Source: Opisthocomus hoazin (taxonomy: Eukaryota; Chordata; Aves; Opisthocomiformes; Opisthocomidae). From it: a DNA stretch of 64,000 nt. Shown one piece after another: positions 1-11,800 of this stretch. The first letter of the stretch is position 1. Every line of letters starts with the position of its first letter. The DNA lies in NCBI RefSeq assembly GCF_030867145.1, contig NC_134414.1, positions 79,846,504 to 79,910,503 of the forward strand. Reading direction: 5' to 3'. The notes under the pieces were generated by a model, which worked only from the letters and a program-made list of their open reading frames with translations, searched no databases and was not told the origin of the DNA. The position numbers and the translations under genes were made by a program.

Positions 1-3000
1 GTTTGAGCTCATCAACATATCTCGGACTGCAATCCACCCTGCTGAAATTTTTTGTTCCTCTTCTCCATAAAAATATTTATATGGGCACAATGAAAGGAGT
101 AGCCAATGGATCGGGATAAGCAGTAGAAAGAAGTCCTCAGAAATGTCCTTTTTAAGTTAAAATGTATTTAATGTACCAACATAATGTGAAGCATTATATA
201 AAAATATAGTAGTTAGTATAATTTCATAATCCTAACAATAATAAAATAACATTTACATTCTCATAGTGTATTAAGAAACTCTGGTATGTTTTCACCTGGG
301 TAGGCTAGATCTTGCCTTAGGGTTCAGTGCAGAACTGCAAGGAAGCGATGGCCTCAGTGCACCTGCGGGCAGGATGTTCAGCGTGAACACAAGCTCAGAG
401 GGGCTCCGCTCCAGGGCCTTTCTTATAAAGCCTTAACTTACTAAACACTCAGAGGAAAAGTCTATAAAACTACTGGTGTTCCTACATCTCCTCTACCGTT
501 GTATGTGTTTCCTACTCTAGATTAGCAGCAGTGTTTTTACTCTTTCTGTGCCATAATTTGTTGTCCTAGACGTTAACTAAAGGTCTACACAGTCAGTAGA
601 CACTGCAGTGGTAGATACAATATTAATTAATGGTTGGAATACTGTGAATGGCATTTAAACAAAATTATTAGATATGAAGGCTTCAAATGTTCTTTATACC
701 ATGTAACTGTGGTTATCACTTAACTCCTATATATTTAAGCATACCTTGGCTATCACTTCGGTCACTGTTTGGCTTTGCAGCATGACAGGAGTGTTTGTGT
801 GTCACTTGTGCCCTTCATAGCGTGAAAAGCATGGCAGCCACCCATTTCGGCACCCCATCAGAAAAAAAAAGGGGATTTTTGCAGTGAGAAGTATTCCAGA
901 TCTTAACAGCTGCCTCGTGACAAGCTGACTACCACAAAACATGGGCTTTAACGACAGCGCTGTCTGAAAGGTTTCCTGCTTCCCGGCTGCCCTATACAAG
1001 TCCATTTCCCCTCACACCACAGCCTCAGCTGTGCTGTTTGTAGAGCAACACAGTGAACTGCATCAGGGAATTGATGCAGGTTAAAAACAGTCTTGTTTCT
1101 GTTTTGCCAGGAGGTTTAACCCAGGTCAATTCACTGGTTCATTCCCTTGGAGGCACCAAGAAGTGAGGGAAGAACCACACACCGTAAGGCCCCCAGGCAA
1201 TGAAAGCACACCCTCCGTGGCTGGTGGAGCTGAAATCTGTGGCTGCTTTTCAAAACAGGATACAAGGGCTGGGACAAATGTATAACATCTGTGCTGGCTC
1301 AGTCATAAAAGGCTTTAGTGCTACAAATCTTTTTTTTCTTTCCCTCATCATAAGCCTCATTTCTATTTTTGTTTTGCCAATTTACAGTAGCAAAGCTTGG
1401 TATTTGATTTCAGCTGTGGGAGGGAGCACTGGGCAGGGAGAAGGCACAAAGGCCCACTCTAAAAGTAGATTTAAACTATTTTTTCAAACAAGATATAATG
1501 CTAGAAGGCTTAATAGTTTACTTTATATTCCTTGAACTTTGTGTGCTGTCGCTTCCCACCCAGCTGTCCTTCCAACTCACACTGCTGTGAACTAGATGTA
1601 TTTCAACTAAGATCTCCCTTGCTTGTAGGTGTAGGTCATATCTGGGAGATCTGTCCCTCTCGGTAATGTCGTATAAACACCTGTCTCCGGTCACATATTG
1701 GAGGAGGAATTATCATGCAAGTCTTTTGCTGAACTGTGTGTCCTGTAGAGAAACTTCTCTGAGCTGGCAATCTCTCTCCCCTGCTTCTCAACCTCGATTA
1801 GTAAGCCAATTTGTCCAGCAGGATTTGAAGGCAGGAGAAGGATGCATGAGGTGAAGCCTGTGAGGCTGCAGGGGACCATTAGGCAAGCCAGCTACGTGAG
1901 GTTCACACTTCGTGCGTGAAACTGTGCAGGTCTCTCATCACTTTCATCAGTCACCTCTGTTTACCAGCAAAGGAAAGGATAAATTCCACCGGACTGATGG
2001 AGAATGTGTTTGAAATACTGTGTTTAAAGAAGTACTTAGGACTTTAAGGTTTTTTTTTTCATTTTCAATGTATCTATAGAGACAATTATTTAATAATTAT
2101 CTGGAGGGGCTTACAGAAAACTGTCATTTATCATAAATATGTTGTGGCTATACTTCCCTTTAACACTGACTTTAGGACGTATGAAACTAATGTGAGTGCT
2201 GAGCTATAAGTAAAAAGTAAGACCTCCCTTTCTGGTCATGCAAAAATCAGTTCAGGTGACTGAATACCGGAGGAGGCTGTAAGCTCATAATTTACACCAG
2301 AAGCTACTCTGAAAAGCAACAGGAAGATAATATACCTGATCTTTATCCTTAACAGGAAGGAGATCATCTGATAACTTTCTACTACAACGTTTTTCGAAGC
2401 GCACCATAACTTCTTACTCTCAATTCTTCACCTGGTGAAGCTTCACAACTGAATATCACGTAGGACAGATTTTAAAAACTGATGAAACCGACTTTAAGTC
2501 TGCAATTTATGATGGTTTGTGCTTCCTGTTAGTGGGATCTATGTTTAAATAGATATTTCAGGGCCATAGCGAAGAGTAGCATTAACTGCAGATCCAACAG
2601 ATTGTTGTGCGAGACTGATAAAGATTTGATGTAGTCCTAAAGGAAAGATAGAGGAGTGCAGATAAAGAAATTGTAAGGGTACCAAGCTGAAAGAAAACAG
2701 TAGGACAGTAGGAGTAAATTGGGGGATTTGCTATTGTATTAAAGTCCTGCTTAAAAGTCAGGATTTAATGTGCAGCTAAATATCCACTCAAGGGTGTTAT
2801 TTGTCTATTGAAACAGAGTGCATACTGCCAGTCTTCTAATTAGGTCATTATCATCAGCTTCAGCAAAGATCATTGTACAGTTCTGATGCACCTAAAGCAT
2901 TATTTTGACTACAGAGTAGAATATTAGATAAAATTCTGACTATGTGTACTTTTTTTCTTATGGACCTTGGAGGACAGGGTGGGCCAGTCACCCTTCAGGT

Positions 3001-4300
3001 GTACATATTGCTGAAACCTTACAGACTTGTAAAGTTTTCTATAAAAATCAACAAAAAACCCCACAAATGTATGTGACATGATGGGTAATGAAAGAGACAG
3101 AAAGCAGGTACTGGGCTTACTGGAGACCTTAAGGGATGCAGCCAGCACGTGGTGAAAAATGAAAACAAGAAGAACAGGAGACTTCAAAAAACCCCCTGTT
3201 TTAAAAAACAGAGAACAAGCGAGAGATGTGTGGTACTTACACAGTTTGGTACAGATCAGATGACATAGATAGACGGTAACAGACTGTGAGGTTCAGCGTG
3301 GGTTTACGTGATCCATCCCACCAGGGCAGTAGTGCTGGCGCTGTAATGCCTTCTGCTGTTTGGTTTCATGGAAGACTCAGTCACAGAATGCAGGCGTCAT
3401 GTTGTATCCCAGATCACCATCTCACTGTCAACAGCAAATTGTTAGAATATCGAGATATCTGTAGTGTTACTGAACAGTTACACTTAACAGTCAGGCTGTA
3501 GCTTAGTGAAACTGGATCCATGGAAAGCCTCTTTGCTGAAATAACGGCGCTTTATTCTGAATTTTCAGTTGGATATAATGCCTTTTCCTTCAGTAATACA
3601 ATTCCGAAAGGTGAGCGTGGTTGCCCTGTGCCCTGGGTTTTCTTACCAGTTTGTGGGTCAGGCTGATGAACCGCTCTTTTAGTCCTCTGTGGGAGCTGGG
3701 CTTGACCTTCGCGAATGCTAGCAAGTGTTGCAGTTTGCGGAGTCTGTCGCAGCCATTTATATTCTAGTTCTGCTTTCTCTGCTTTTCCCACCCATTAAAG
3801 CCTTCAAACTTTTTTAGACAGTTTTACCGTATGCTGCTTCTTTTTGCTAAAAAAATGTAGATGCTTTCTTCTTTTATTGTACCCTTTTCAACTAAATATA
3901 TTTTGCTCTTCTGGAACTGTCTTGGTTTTTCTTTTCATTGTAAACACAGTGGCTTAAGTTTCCACCCATGACAGATCTTTGTGGGAGCATGTTGTTATTC
4001 TGTTGCTATGTGCAGAAATGTTACAAATTCTGTAGGGCTATGATTGCTTGGTTTTGTCAGCTGCACTGATGTCCAATCACTGTAAAGAAACAAGAATGTG
4101 ATAACAGCTTCTTCCCTCACACAGAAAAAATACCTTGTATCTGGGCTTTCGAAACCATCTAAATCTTCTCATATTTAAATGCAGATTTCTGTTGTTTACA
4201 AAGGGATCTGGCCATATAAGCTTTCTTTGTAAAACTCTTCTATCTATGAAACGGTTGAGCATCTACCTTTCAAAATCTCTTGATCAAAAGTTTCATAAGG
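1..4300. other. intergenic, no supported gene
   Basis: AT-rich single-copy-looking DNA. All open frames are short (at most about 110 codons), lack recognisable domains and show no coherent splice structure. I recognise no repeat family here until the CR1 sequence begins near 4301. Regulatory elements cannot be excluded by eye. Confidence 0.6.
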
Positions 4301-5473
4301 TGTGTACTGGCCTGGTAGATGAGAGGAGGGCAGTGGATATTGTCTACCTGGACTTCAGCAAGGCTTTCAAGACTCTTTCTCATAAGATCCTCATAGAAAA
4401 CTTTTGAAATATGGGGTGGATGAGCAGACTGAGGTGGACTGAAAACTGAATGCACGACTGGGCCCAGAGGGTGGTGATCAGCGGCACAAAGCCTCATTGG
4501 AGTCCAGTAACAAGTGGTGTACCCCAGGTGTCAATACTGGGTCCAGTCCTGTTCAACATCTTCATCAATGATCTGGATGATGGGGAAGCATGCCCTCAGC
4601 AAGTTTGCTGATGCCACAAAATGGGGAGGAGTGACTGATACACCAGAGAGTCGTGCTGCCATCCAGAGGGACCTCGACAGGCTGGAGACATGGGCTGACA
4701 GGAACACCATGAGGTTCAACAAGTGCAGAGTCCTGCGCCCGGGGAGGAAAAACCCCGTGCACCAATGCACACTGTGGGCAGACCAGCTGGAAAGCGGCTT
4801 TGCGGAAAAGGACCTGGGGGTCTTAGTGGACACCAAGTTGAACATGAGCCAGAAATGTGCTCTGGCTGCAAAGAGGTCTAATGGTGTCCTGGGCTGCACT
4901 AGGAGGAGCGCTGCCAGGAGGTCGATGGAGGTGATCCTTCCCCTCTACTCAGCACTGATCGGGCCACACCTGGAGTGCTGGGTCCGGTGCTGGGTTCCCC
5001 AGTACAAGAGAGACATGGACGTACTGGAGGGAGTCCAGTTTAGGGCCACAAAGATGATTAAAGGACTGGAACATCTCTCATGTGAGGAAAGGCTGAGACA
5101 GCTAGGACTGTTTAGCCTAGAGAAGAGAAGACTCAGGGGGATCTTATCAAGGTGTGTAAGTACCTGACATGGTGAGTAAAAGTGATGGAGCCAGGCTCCA
5201 CTCGGTAGTGCACAGGACCAGAGGCAATGGGCAAAACTGAAACATGGGAGGCTTCTTCTGAACGTCAAGAAACACTGTTTTACTGTGGGGGTCACCAAGC
5301 ACTGGCACAGGCTGCCCAGGGAGGCTGTGGAGTCTCCATCCTTGGAGATACTCAAAAGCTAATTGGACATGGTCATGGGCAACTGGCTCTAGGCAGCCCT
5401 GCTTTAGCAGGGGGAGGTTGGATCAGATGACCTCCAGAGGTGCTTTCCAACCAGGGCCATCCTGTGATTCTAT
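4301..5473 (+). mobile_element. CR1 LINE fragment, decayed reverse transcriptase
   Basis: This is a 5'-truncated CR1 non-LTR retrotransposon. Reading begins inside the reverse transcriptase (RT) domain with a VYLDFSKAF-type motif A near 4345-4375. It continues through the thumb/C-terminal part (LGVLVDTKLNMSQ near 4817-4855, [19 protein letters not shown] near 5087-5140) and ends in a CR1 3' tail (GGTTGGATCAGATGACCTCCAG, then TGTGATTCTAT) at about 5473. The longest open stretch is 4514-5167, and the motif A part lies in another frame. Damage is visible: the catalytic FADD box reads FADA (near 4605), losing the second aspartate, and AFD of motif A reads AFK. It is an old, immobile copy. The left edge is approximate. 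Confidence 0.93.
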
Positions 5474-6207
5474 ACCCATTGTAACCTGTATCCACCACTG
5501 TCCGTGGACCCCTTCCTATCTTCTAGCACTATTCTGCATTCTCTAGGCTTTTTCCATGTCACCACAAGTTTTACTTTCACTGCTAGAACTGCAGCACAGC
5601 ATGCCAGGGCATGCATCATGGCAGAAAATGTCCAGTCATTCACCTGGGAAGAAAGGAGCTCCAGAGGGAACTTCAACTACTGTAAATCTTGTAGCTCCAT
5701 GATCCTAAAAGTTCACATTAGCTGACTCACTGATATCAAGTCCTTGACCACTGTTTCTCACCTGTGGTAGACCACCAAGTCAGAAATGAAAAGCATGTGT
5801 TTGCTCTTGGACCTGTCTGCATTTAAGAAGAATCTGATACAAGTAAAGACAGCTGAGAAGAGGGCTAGGATTTGATACTATGGTGCTAGTGAGCACTCCC
5901 TGTCCTGTTTGAAACAGGTGAGCAGCAGTGGTCCTGGTACCCAAACACACCTCAGCCACCTGGTCCCAGTTATCTACTGCCTTCTGTCTCCTGCGCTCAT
6001 CTGCAACTGTGCAAAGGGGCACGAACTATTATCAGGTCCCATTGACTCGAATGGCCCTTAGAGGTTTGCAAGGAGTGCTGTTTGGAAAATACCTCTTTAT
6101 ACTTCTCCAGAAGAGCCTGCATAGTTTTCAGTTATTTGCAGGCATTATGCTTAGGTGAATCTGTTACTAGCTCCTACCTATACAGGTAATCAGCAAATCT
6201 GAAATCA
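5474..6207. other. spacer between two CR1 copies
   Basis: Unique-looking sequence between two same-strand CR1 copies. No gene, RNA or repeat is recognised, and the open frames (60-80 codons) look like chance. Confidence 0.55.
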
Positions 6208-7544
6208 TTTCATGGAAAGATGATGGAGCAGCTCATTCTGGATGTTGTCATTAAGTAAGTGAAGGAAAAGTAGGTTATCAGGAGTAGTCAACATGGATTC
6301 ACCAAGCGGAAATCATGCTTGACCAATCTGATAGCTTTCTATGACAGCATGACTGGCTGGGTAGATGAGGGGAGAGCCGTGGATGTTGTCTGCCTCGACT
6401 TCAGCAAGGCTTTTGACACTGTCTCACATAACATCCTCACAGGGAAGCTTAGGAAGTGTGGGCTGGATGAGTGGTCAGTGAGGTGGATTGAGAACTGGCT
6501 GAATGGCCGAACTCAGAGGGTTGTCATCAGCGGCGCTGAGTCTAGTTGGAGGCCGGTAACGAGTGGTGTCCCCGAGGGGTCAGTACTGGGCCCAGTCTTG
6601 TTTAACTTCTTCATCAATGACCTGGATGAAGGGACAGAGTGTACCCTCAGCAAGTTTGATGATGACACAAAACTGGGAGGAGGGGTGGATACACCGGCAG
6701 GCTGTGCTGCCATTCAGCAAGACCTGGACAGGCTGGAGAGTTGGGCAGAGAGGAACCTGATGAGGTTCAACAATGGCAAGTGCAGGGTCCTGCACCTGGG
6801 CAGGAACAATCCCATGCACCAGTACAGGCTTGGGGCTCACCTGCTGGAAAGCAGCTCTGCAGAGAGGGACTTGGGAGTGCTGGTGGACGACAGGTTGACC
6901 ATGAGCCAGCATTGTGCCCTGGTTGCCAGGAAGACCAACGGGATCCTGGGGTGCATTAAGAGGAGTGTGGCCAGCAGGTCGGGGGAGGTTCTCCTTCCCC
7001 TCTACTCTGCCCTAGGGAGGCCCCATCTGCAGTACTGTGTCCAGTTCTGGGCTCCCCAGCTCAAGAAAGATGAGGAGCTACTGGAAAGAGTCCAGCGGAG
7101 GGCTACAAAGAGGATGAGGGGACTGGAGCATCTCTCCTACGAGGAAAGGCTGAGGGATCTCAGCTTGTTTAGCCTGGAGAAGGCTGAGAGGGGACCTTAT
7201 AAATGCCTATAAATATCTTAAGGGTGGGTGTCAGGAGTCTGGGGCCAGACTTGTTTCAGTGGTGCCCAGTGACAGGACAAGGGGCAATGGGCACAAACTG
7301 AAGCATAGGAAGTTCCACCTGAACATGAGGAAGAACTTCTTCATTCTGAGGGTGGTGGAACACTGGAAGAGGCTGCCCAGGGAGGTTGTGGATTCTCCTT
7401 CTCTGGAGATATTCAAGACCCTCCTGGATGAGGTCCTGTGCAGCCTGCTCTAGGTGACCCTGCTTTGGCAGGGGTTGGACTAGACAATCCTCAAAGGTCC
7501 CTTCCAACCCCTACCATTCTGTGATTCTGAGTGATTCTGTGATT
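6208..7544 (+). mobile_element. CR1 LINE, 5'-truncated, RT frame mostly open
   Basis: CR1 copy of about 1.3 kb. The RT-containing frame is open from before 6319 to 7212. Seen in order: [14 protein letters not shown] (motif A, catalytic Asp present), [20 protein letters not shown] (motif B, with PQG changed to PEG), then [11 protein letters not shown] where the FADD catalytic box has become FDDD. The conserved C-terminal segment ends in a frameshift near 7178, where about five bases are missing relative to the sister copy at 15.1-16.2 kb. The downstream part (7259-7453) continues in another frame to the usual VLCSLL end. The tail carries degenerate TTCTGTGA octamers up to about 7544. It is non-autonomous because of the frameshift and truncation. 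The 5' edge is approximate. Confidence 0.95.
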
Positions 7545-8539
7545 TCAGGTGCTACGCCGGAAGGAGCAATGCCTTGTCTGTTGGGCTGGAGAGGTTTCCC
7601 AGTCCAAGGTGTGACATTAGTATTGTTAAGGGCATTTCTTTTTATTCATCTGAGTAGTGGAATTGCAGCGTATAGTTGGTGTTCCAGTGGTGGTGGTGAA
7701 GTCTGAATCTGATTTCCAGGCATAGAATGGAAGACATAATATAAGGATGATGTTCAAGAATAAATGAAGTATGAGAAATTAATTTGGGCTTGTCCTTGAG
7801 CTAAAAATTTCTAATGAATATAAAGCAAATGACTTAACTACTGTCTAATAGGCTAAATTGCGGAAAAACTTTGTTTATGAGGTCACTGGTAATTTAATAT
7901 GATTACAAGCTGGATTAAAACAAGTTGAAATAATTGGAAGTAACCTTAATTTTTTCATCTGAGAGTATTGCAAGAAATCTACAAGTTCATTTATCTGAGC
8001 TGGAAGCAGAGATTAAGGCAGCCTCATTACCGAAAACACTGGTATTATCCCTGCCTAAAAGACAGAAAAATGACAGCTGCTCAGAAGTTTCTCAGGAACT
8101 GCCATGGGCTTCACTAAGAACAGCTTTTGATCCAGTGGCATCTGGAAAGATGAAGGATAGTCCAGATGGTGAAGAAGGTAGGCAGATCTCAGAGCAGTCT
8201 AAACAAACACAGCAGTATGATCCTGAGCAGAGATGTTTGTGGGGTGCTTGGTGAGAAGGAGCTTGGTGATGAAAACTGTGCCAATTTGTCTGATTCTCTG
8301 TATGTTCAAAAAAGCAGAACTCTCTACATTCTTTTTAGTACCGAGAACTGTGCTAGAGATGAGGATCCTTCATGATTTTTCCTTTTAAAACCAAGTCACC
8401 TGCACCAAATCCCACACTCCTGTACCAGACAAACCTTTTGCATTAGTGAGGATGAAGCTGATGCGTACGTACAATTTAGTCCCACAACTTGTGCAGGTAG
8501 CACGTCGCTACAGGAAAAGGAGTACTTGCATTAGATCAT
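7545..8539. other. spacer with an exon-like open frame
   Basis: No recognised gene. A plus-strand frame runs open over 7934-8254. Within it, 7974-8179 is flanked by an acceptor-like TATTGCAAG and a donor-like GAAG|GTAGGC. The translation has balanced composition (LQVHLSELEAEIKAASLPK near the start) but matches no family I know. Chance open frames of this length occur elsewhere in the window, so no CDS is claimed. Confidence 0.4.
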
Positions 8540-8810
8540 GTGGTGCCCAGTGACAGGACAAGGGGCAATGGGCACAAACTGAAGCACAGGAAGTTCTGTC
8601 TGAACATGAGGAAGAACTTTTTCACTCTGAGGGTGACGGAGCCCTGGAACAGGCTGCCCAGGGAGGCTGTGGAGTCTCCCTCTCCGGAGATATTCAAGAC
8701 CCACCTGGACAAGGTCCTGTGCAGCCTGCTGTAGGTGACCCTGCTTCGGCACGGGGGTTGGACTAGATGACCCACAGAGGTCCCTGCCAACATTCTGTGT
8801 GTGATTCTGT
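8540..8810 (+). mobile_element. CR1 LINE 3'-end fragment
   Basis: Short CR1 3' fragment beginning abruptly inside the end of the ORF ([18 protein letters not shown], 8540-8595). It continues to [13 protein letters not shown] and a TAG stop at 8732-8734, followed by the short CR1 3' UTR with TTGGACTAGATGACCCACAG and a degenerate octamer tail ending near 8810. It closely resembles the ends of the copies at 6.2-7.5 kb and 15.05-16.17 kb, so it belongs to the same subfamily. Confidence 0.95.
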
Positions 8811-11800
8811 ATGACTGCAGTTTTACAGACAGATAAGCATTTGCTTTATGCCTTACCATACAGCTGACTGACTTACACATTTTGCTAAGCTTAGCAAACA
8901 CATCCCTTTGGAGATGCTAAGCAAGCGTAAGTCATATAAATTATGAAGGTTTTACTAGCGCTTTTATCCAGGTGATCTGGGAACTAGCAATCTTCATCCA
9001 GGTGATCTATGACTGAGATACCACAAGTGTTTAAATTTGGGAGGGGGAGGGGAATGTTTATCCAGGTACTTGTATGATTTTCCATGAGAGTTATGGGATT
9101 AACCAGAGTTTGCCCACCATGACCTCGCACAGCATTCGCAAAGTCAAGGAGGGAGGATCTGTGACTGGATAATAATGTTTTTTTTAACAGGTCATTCCCA
9201 AGTGATAAACCCCAGGTAACTAGGTTGCTAGGGAGGTCATAATATTTTTATCCTCATCCAACAGCTAGGAGGATTTCCATTGCACAAAACAAGTCTCGCT
9301 GCTGAAAGAAATACTGGGAGCCAAGCTGGCCTCAGCAAGAGATCAGTTTAATCTGAAGAATGCGATGGCCTTTTGCCAAAATGCAGAAGAAAGCCAGGTC
9401 CCGAAATGTCCTGTAGACCACACCAGTAATGAAAATTTAATTGAAAAATGTGAGATTAATAAGGGAAACTGGTAAAATGTCTGGTAAAATAGAGAGCTTT
9501 TAATATCCTTAAAATTACTAGTAGGTGGCCCAGTTCAAGCAAATTATACATCAGAACAAAAATCACTGTTGTTCACTTCCAGAATTTCTGCAAAAGAAAC
9601 CTGGCAGCGCTGTCTCAGTGCCATTGGAAGCAGAGCAAGCACTGACTCAGGGAGAACCCCTCCATGAAAGAACTACTAGAGTTTATTTCTAGATCAGAGA
9701 AAAATATCAACCATACGGTATCAAAAACCTATTTTAAAAACAGAAGAGGTGAAGGTTCTTGTTATAACTTGCTACAGCCTGTGTTCCTTGAGGTCTTTAG
9801 CGATGATATCTAGTGCCTAGGTAGCAATTTTAATGCAGAATAACAATGATGGTTTGTTTAAAATCTTGGGCGTGTTTGGACTGGTTCTGAGTCTAACCAA
9901 AATGGTGAGCGATTAAGACAAATTTTACTGTGTGAATGTGCTGTTGGTTCACGGAGCTTTACTTACAGATACATAAAATGCTGTGAAACTCTCCAGACTG
10001 TGCTGCAAAAAGGCATTTCTGGGAAATCTACCAGTTATAGGCAACTGTACTTGCCCTGTAGGCTGGTGAACACTGTCATGACACTAGCATGTAACTGGAA
10101 GCTCATTTAAATGGAGGGGCCGATAGCCACCTCTCCAGTAGTCCACCAGTAAAAGACAGAAACAATGTTTCAGCTACAACTGAAGAGTCGCTTCAGTTTC
10201 ATAACAGCAGCTGCAAAAAAGCAGAACATGCAAAAACATGAGAGTGCTACTTATAAAGCTGGGAGAATAACAGCAATAGCAAAACAGCTTGACAGGAAGC
10301 AGCAGAAGAAAGAAGACCAAAGCAAGCTTCATGAACGCAAAGCAGGGGAAGAGACAGGCAGTCGCCGAAGCATACCCGGAGCTCTGTGCAGAGCAGCGAA
10401 GCAGGCCACCAGGAATGGCTGGAAGGCATCCGGTCTGCTTGGCATGTTCCAGTGGTCTTACACGGCAGAGTGCCGTAGGCGCAGAGACGTACAAGCTGGT
10501 TTCACACATGGCTTACCAGCTTGGGTACTGGAGAGTACGAATGTAGCAGCTACGCTGCTTTTGGAACCAAACTCCAGAGACAGCGTAAACACTTTCTCAT
10601 GACTGTGAGCCCAAGTGAATAACTTGAACCTGTCAGGTTCCAAACAGATTGCCACACCTAGCTTAGGCAGATGTTTCTAGATCACCGTCCAGCTGCAGTG
10701 AGGAGCCCGGCGCTACAAGGGGCCCAGCAGTACAACACCGAAAAGCTTCTTCATAGAGCTGATGCACACGATTCAGTGGTGCCTTTCCCCTTACGGGCTG
10801 TCTCCATATTGACTCAGGCGGTGAGCTCTGCGCGGCAGCTTGGGTACTGGTACGAATTACTAGCTGGGGTGCAAGCTGTACTCACAGAGTGTGGCACCTG
10901 CCACTGGTAACTTTCCCAGAATTAGAAGTGTGATGATGCACACCACCCTAACTCCAGTTATTATTTCTACACTATTAGCCATGAAGAAGGTAACCATAGT
11001 GAGTAGCTGGATTTCTTTGGATTATTTTAACCATTCTGAATGGCCTGATCTGTTAAAAAAACATTGCTTAGTGGAAAAGAAGTCTGTTCTTCAATAAAAG
11101 AAATCAGTGTATTGCTATATGCATTCCAAAACACCTAAGTATGGAAGAGAAATCTGTTCTGCAATAAAAGAAATCAGTGTATAGCTATATGCATTCCAAA
11201 ACACCTGAGTATATAGAGAAGTATTACAGAAGGAACAGGAAGAAAGTAGTTTTAGTTACCTGCATAGGCAATGAGCAATGAATGTCTAAGCAAAAAACAA
11301 TTTCATAGATTAAGAATGTCCCAGCAATACTTGCTTTCAGTGCAGACCTCATACTTTTTGGTGAGGGGACATGGAAAACCACTAGGGTGGCTAACAAAAA
11401 GATTGGCTTACTCCGAAGTAAATGCCCCTAGGAAATCTTCAGAGAGGGATCTTCTTACAACATCAAGAATTCTAACTAGGACAAGCCCACATCAGCATCA
11501 AGCACAGCAAGACTATTGACAGAGACATTTAGGACACCAGCAACATGACTTCCATAACAAGTGATAATATGGATGCCATCTGGAAATCACAGAAAGGGAG
11601 TTGGATGTGGATGAGCTTCTGTCAAAGTTGATGTCTATTTTTTCCTGCTATTTTTTGTGGTAGTTCCTGACTGTGATTATTTTTATATAATAGAATTTCT
11701 CTTGCTCATACACATTCTTAGCATACTTATGGATGGAGAAGTTCTGAGAGTTAAGAGCTTCAGGGGAGCAAATGTTTAGTTCCGCAAGCTTTCGGGGAAA

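Noticed and set aside
10165-10602. 145-codon basic plus-strand frame
   Set aside because: No recognised homology, promoter or splice sites. An open antisense frame of similar length overlaps it, as expected by chance.
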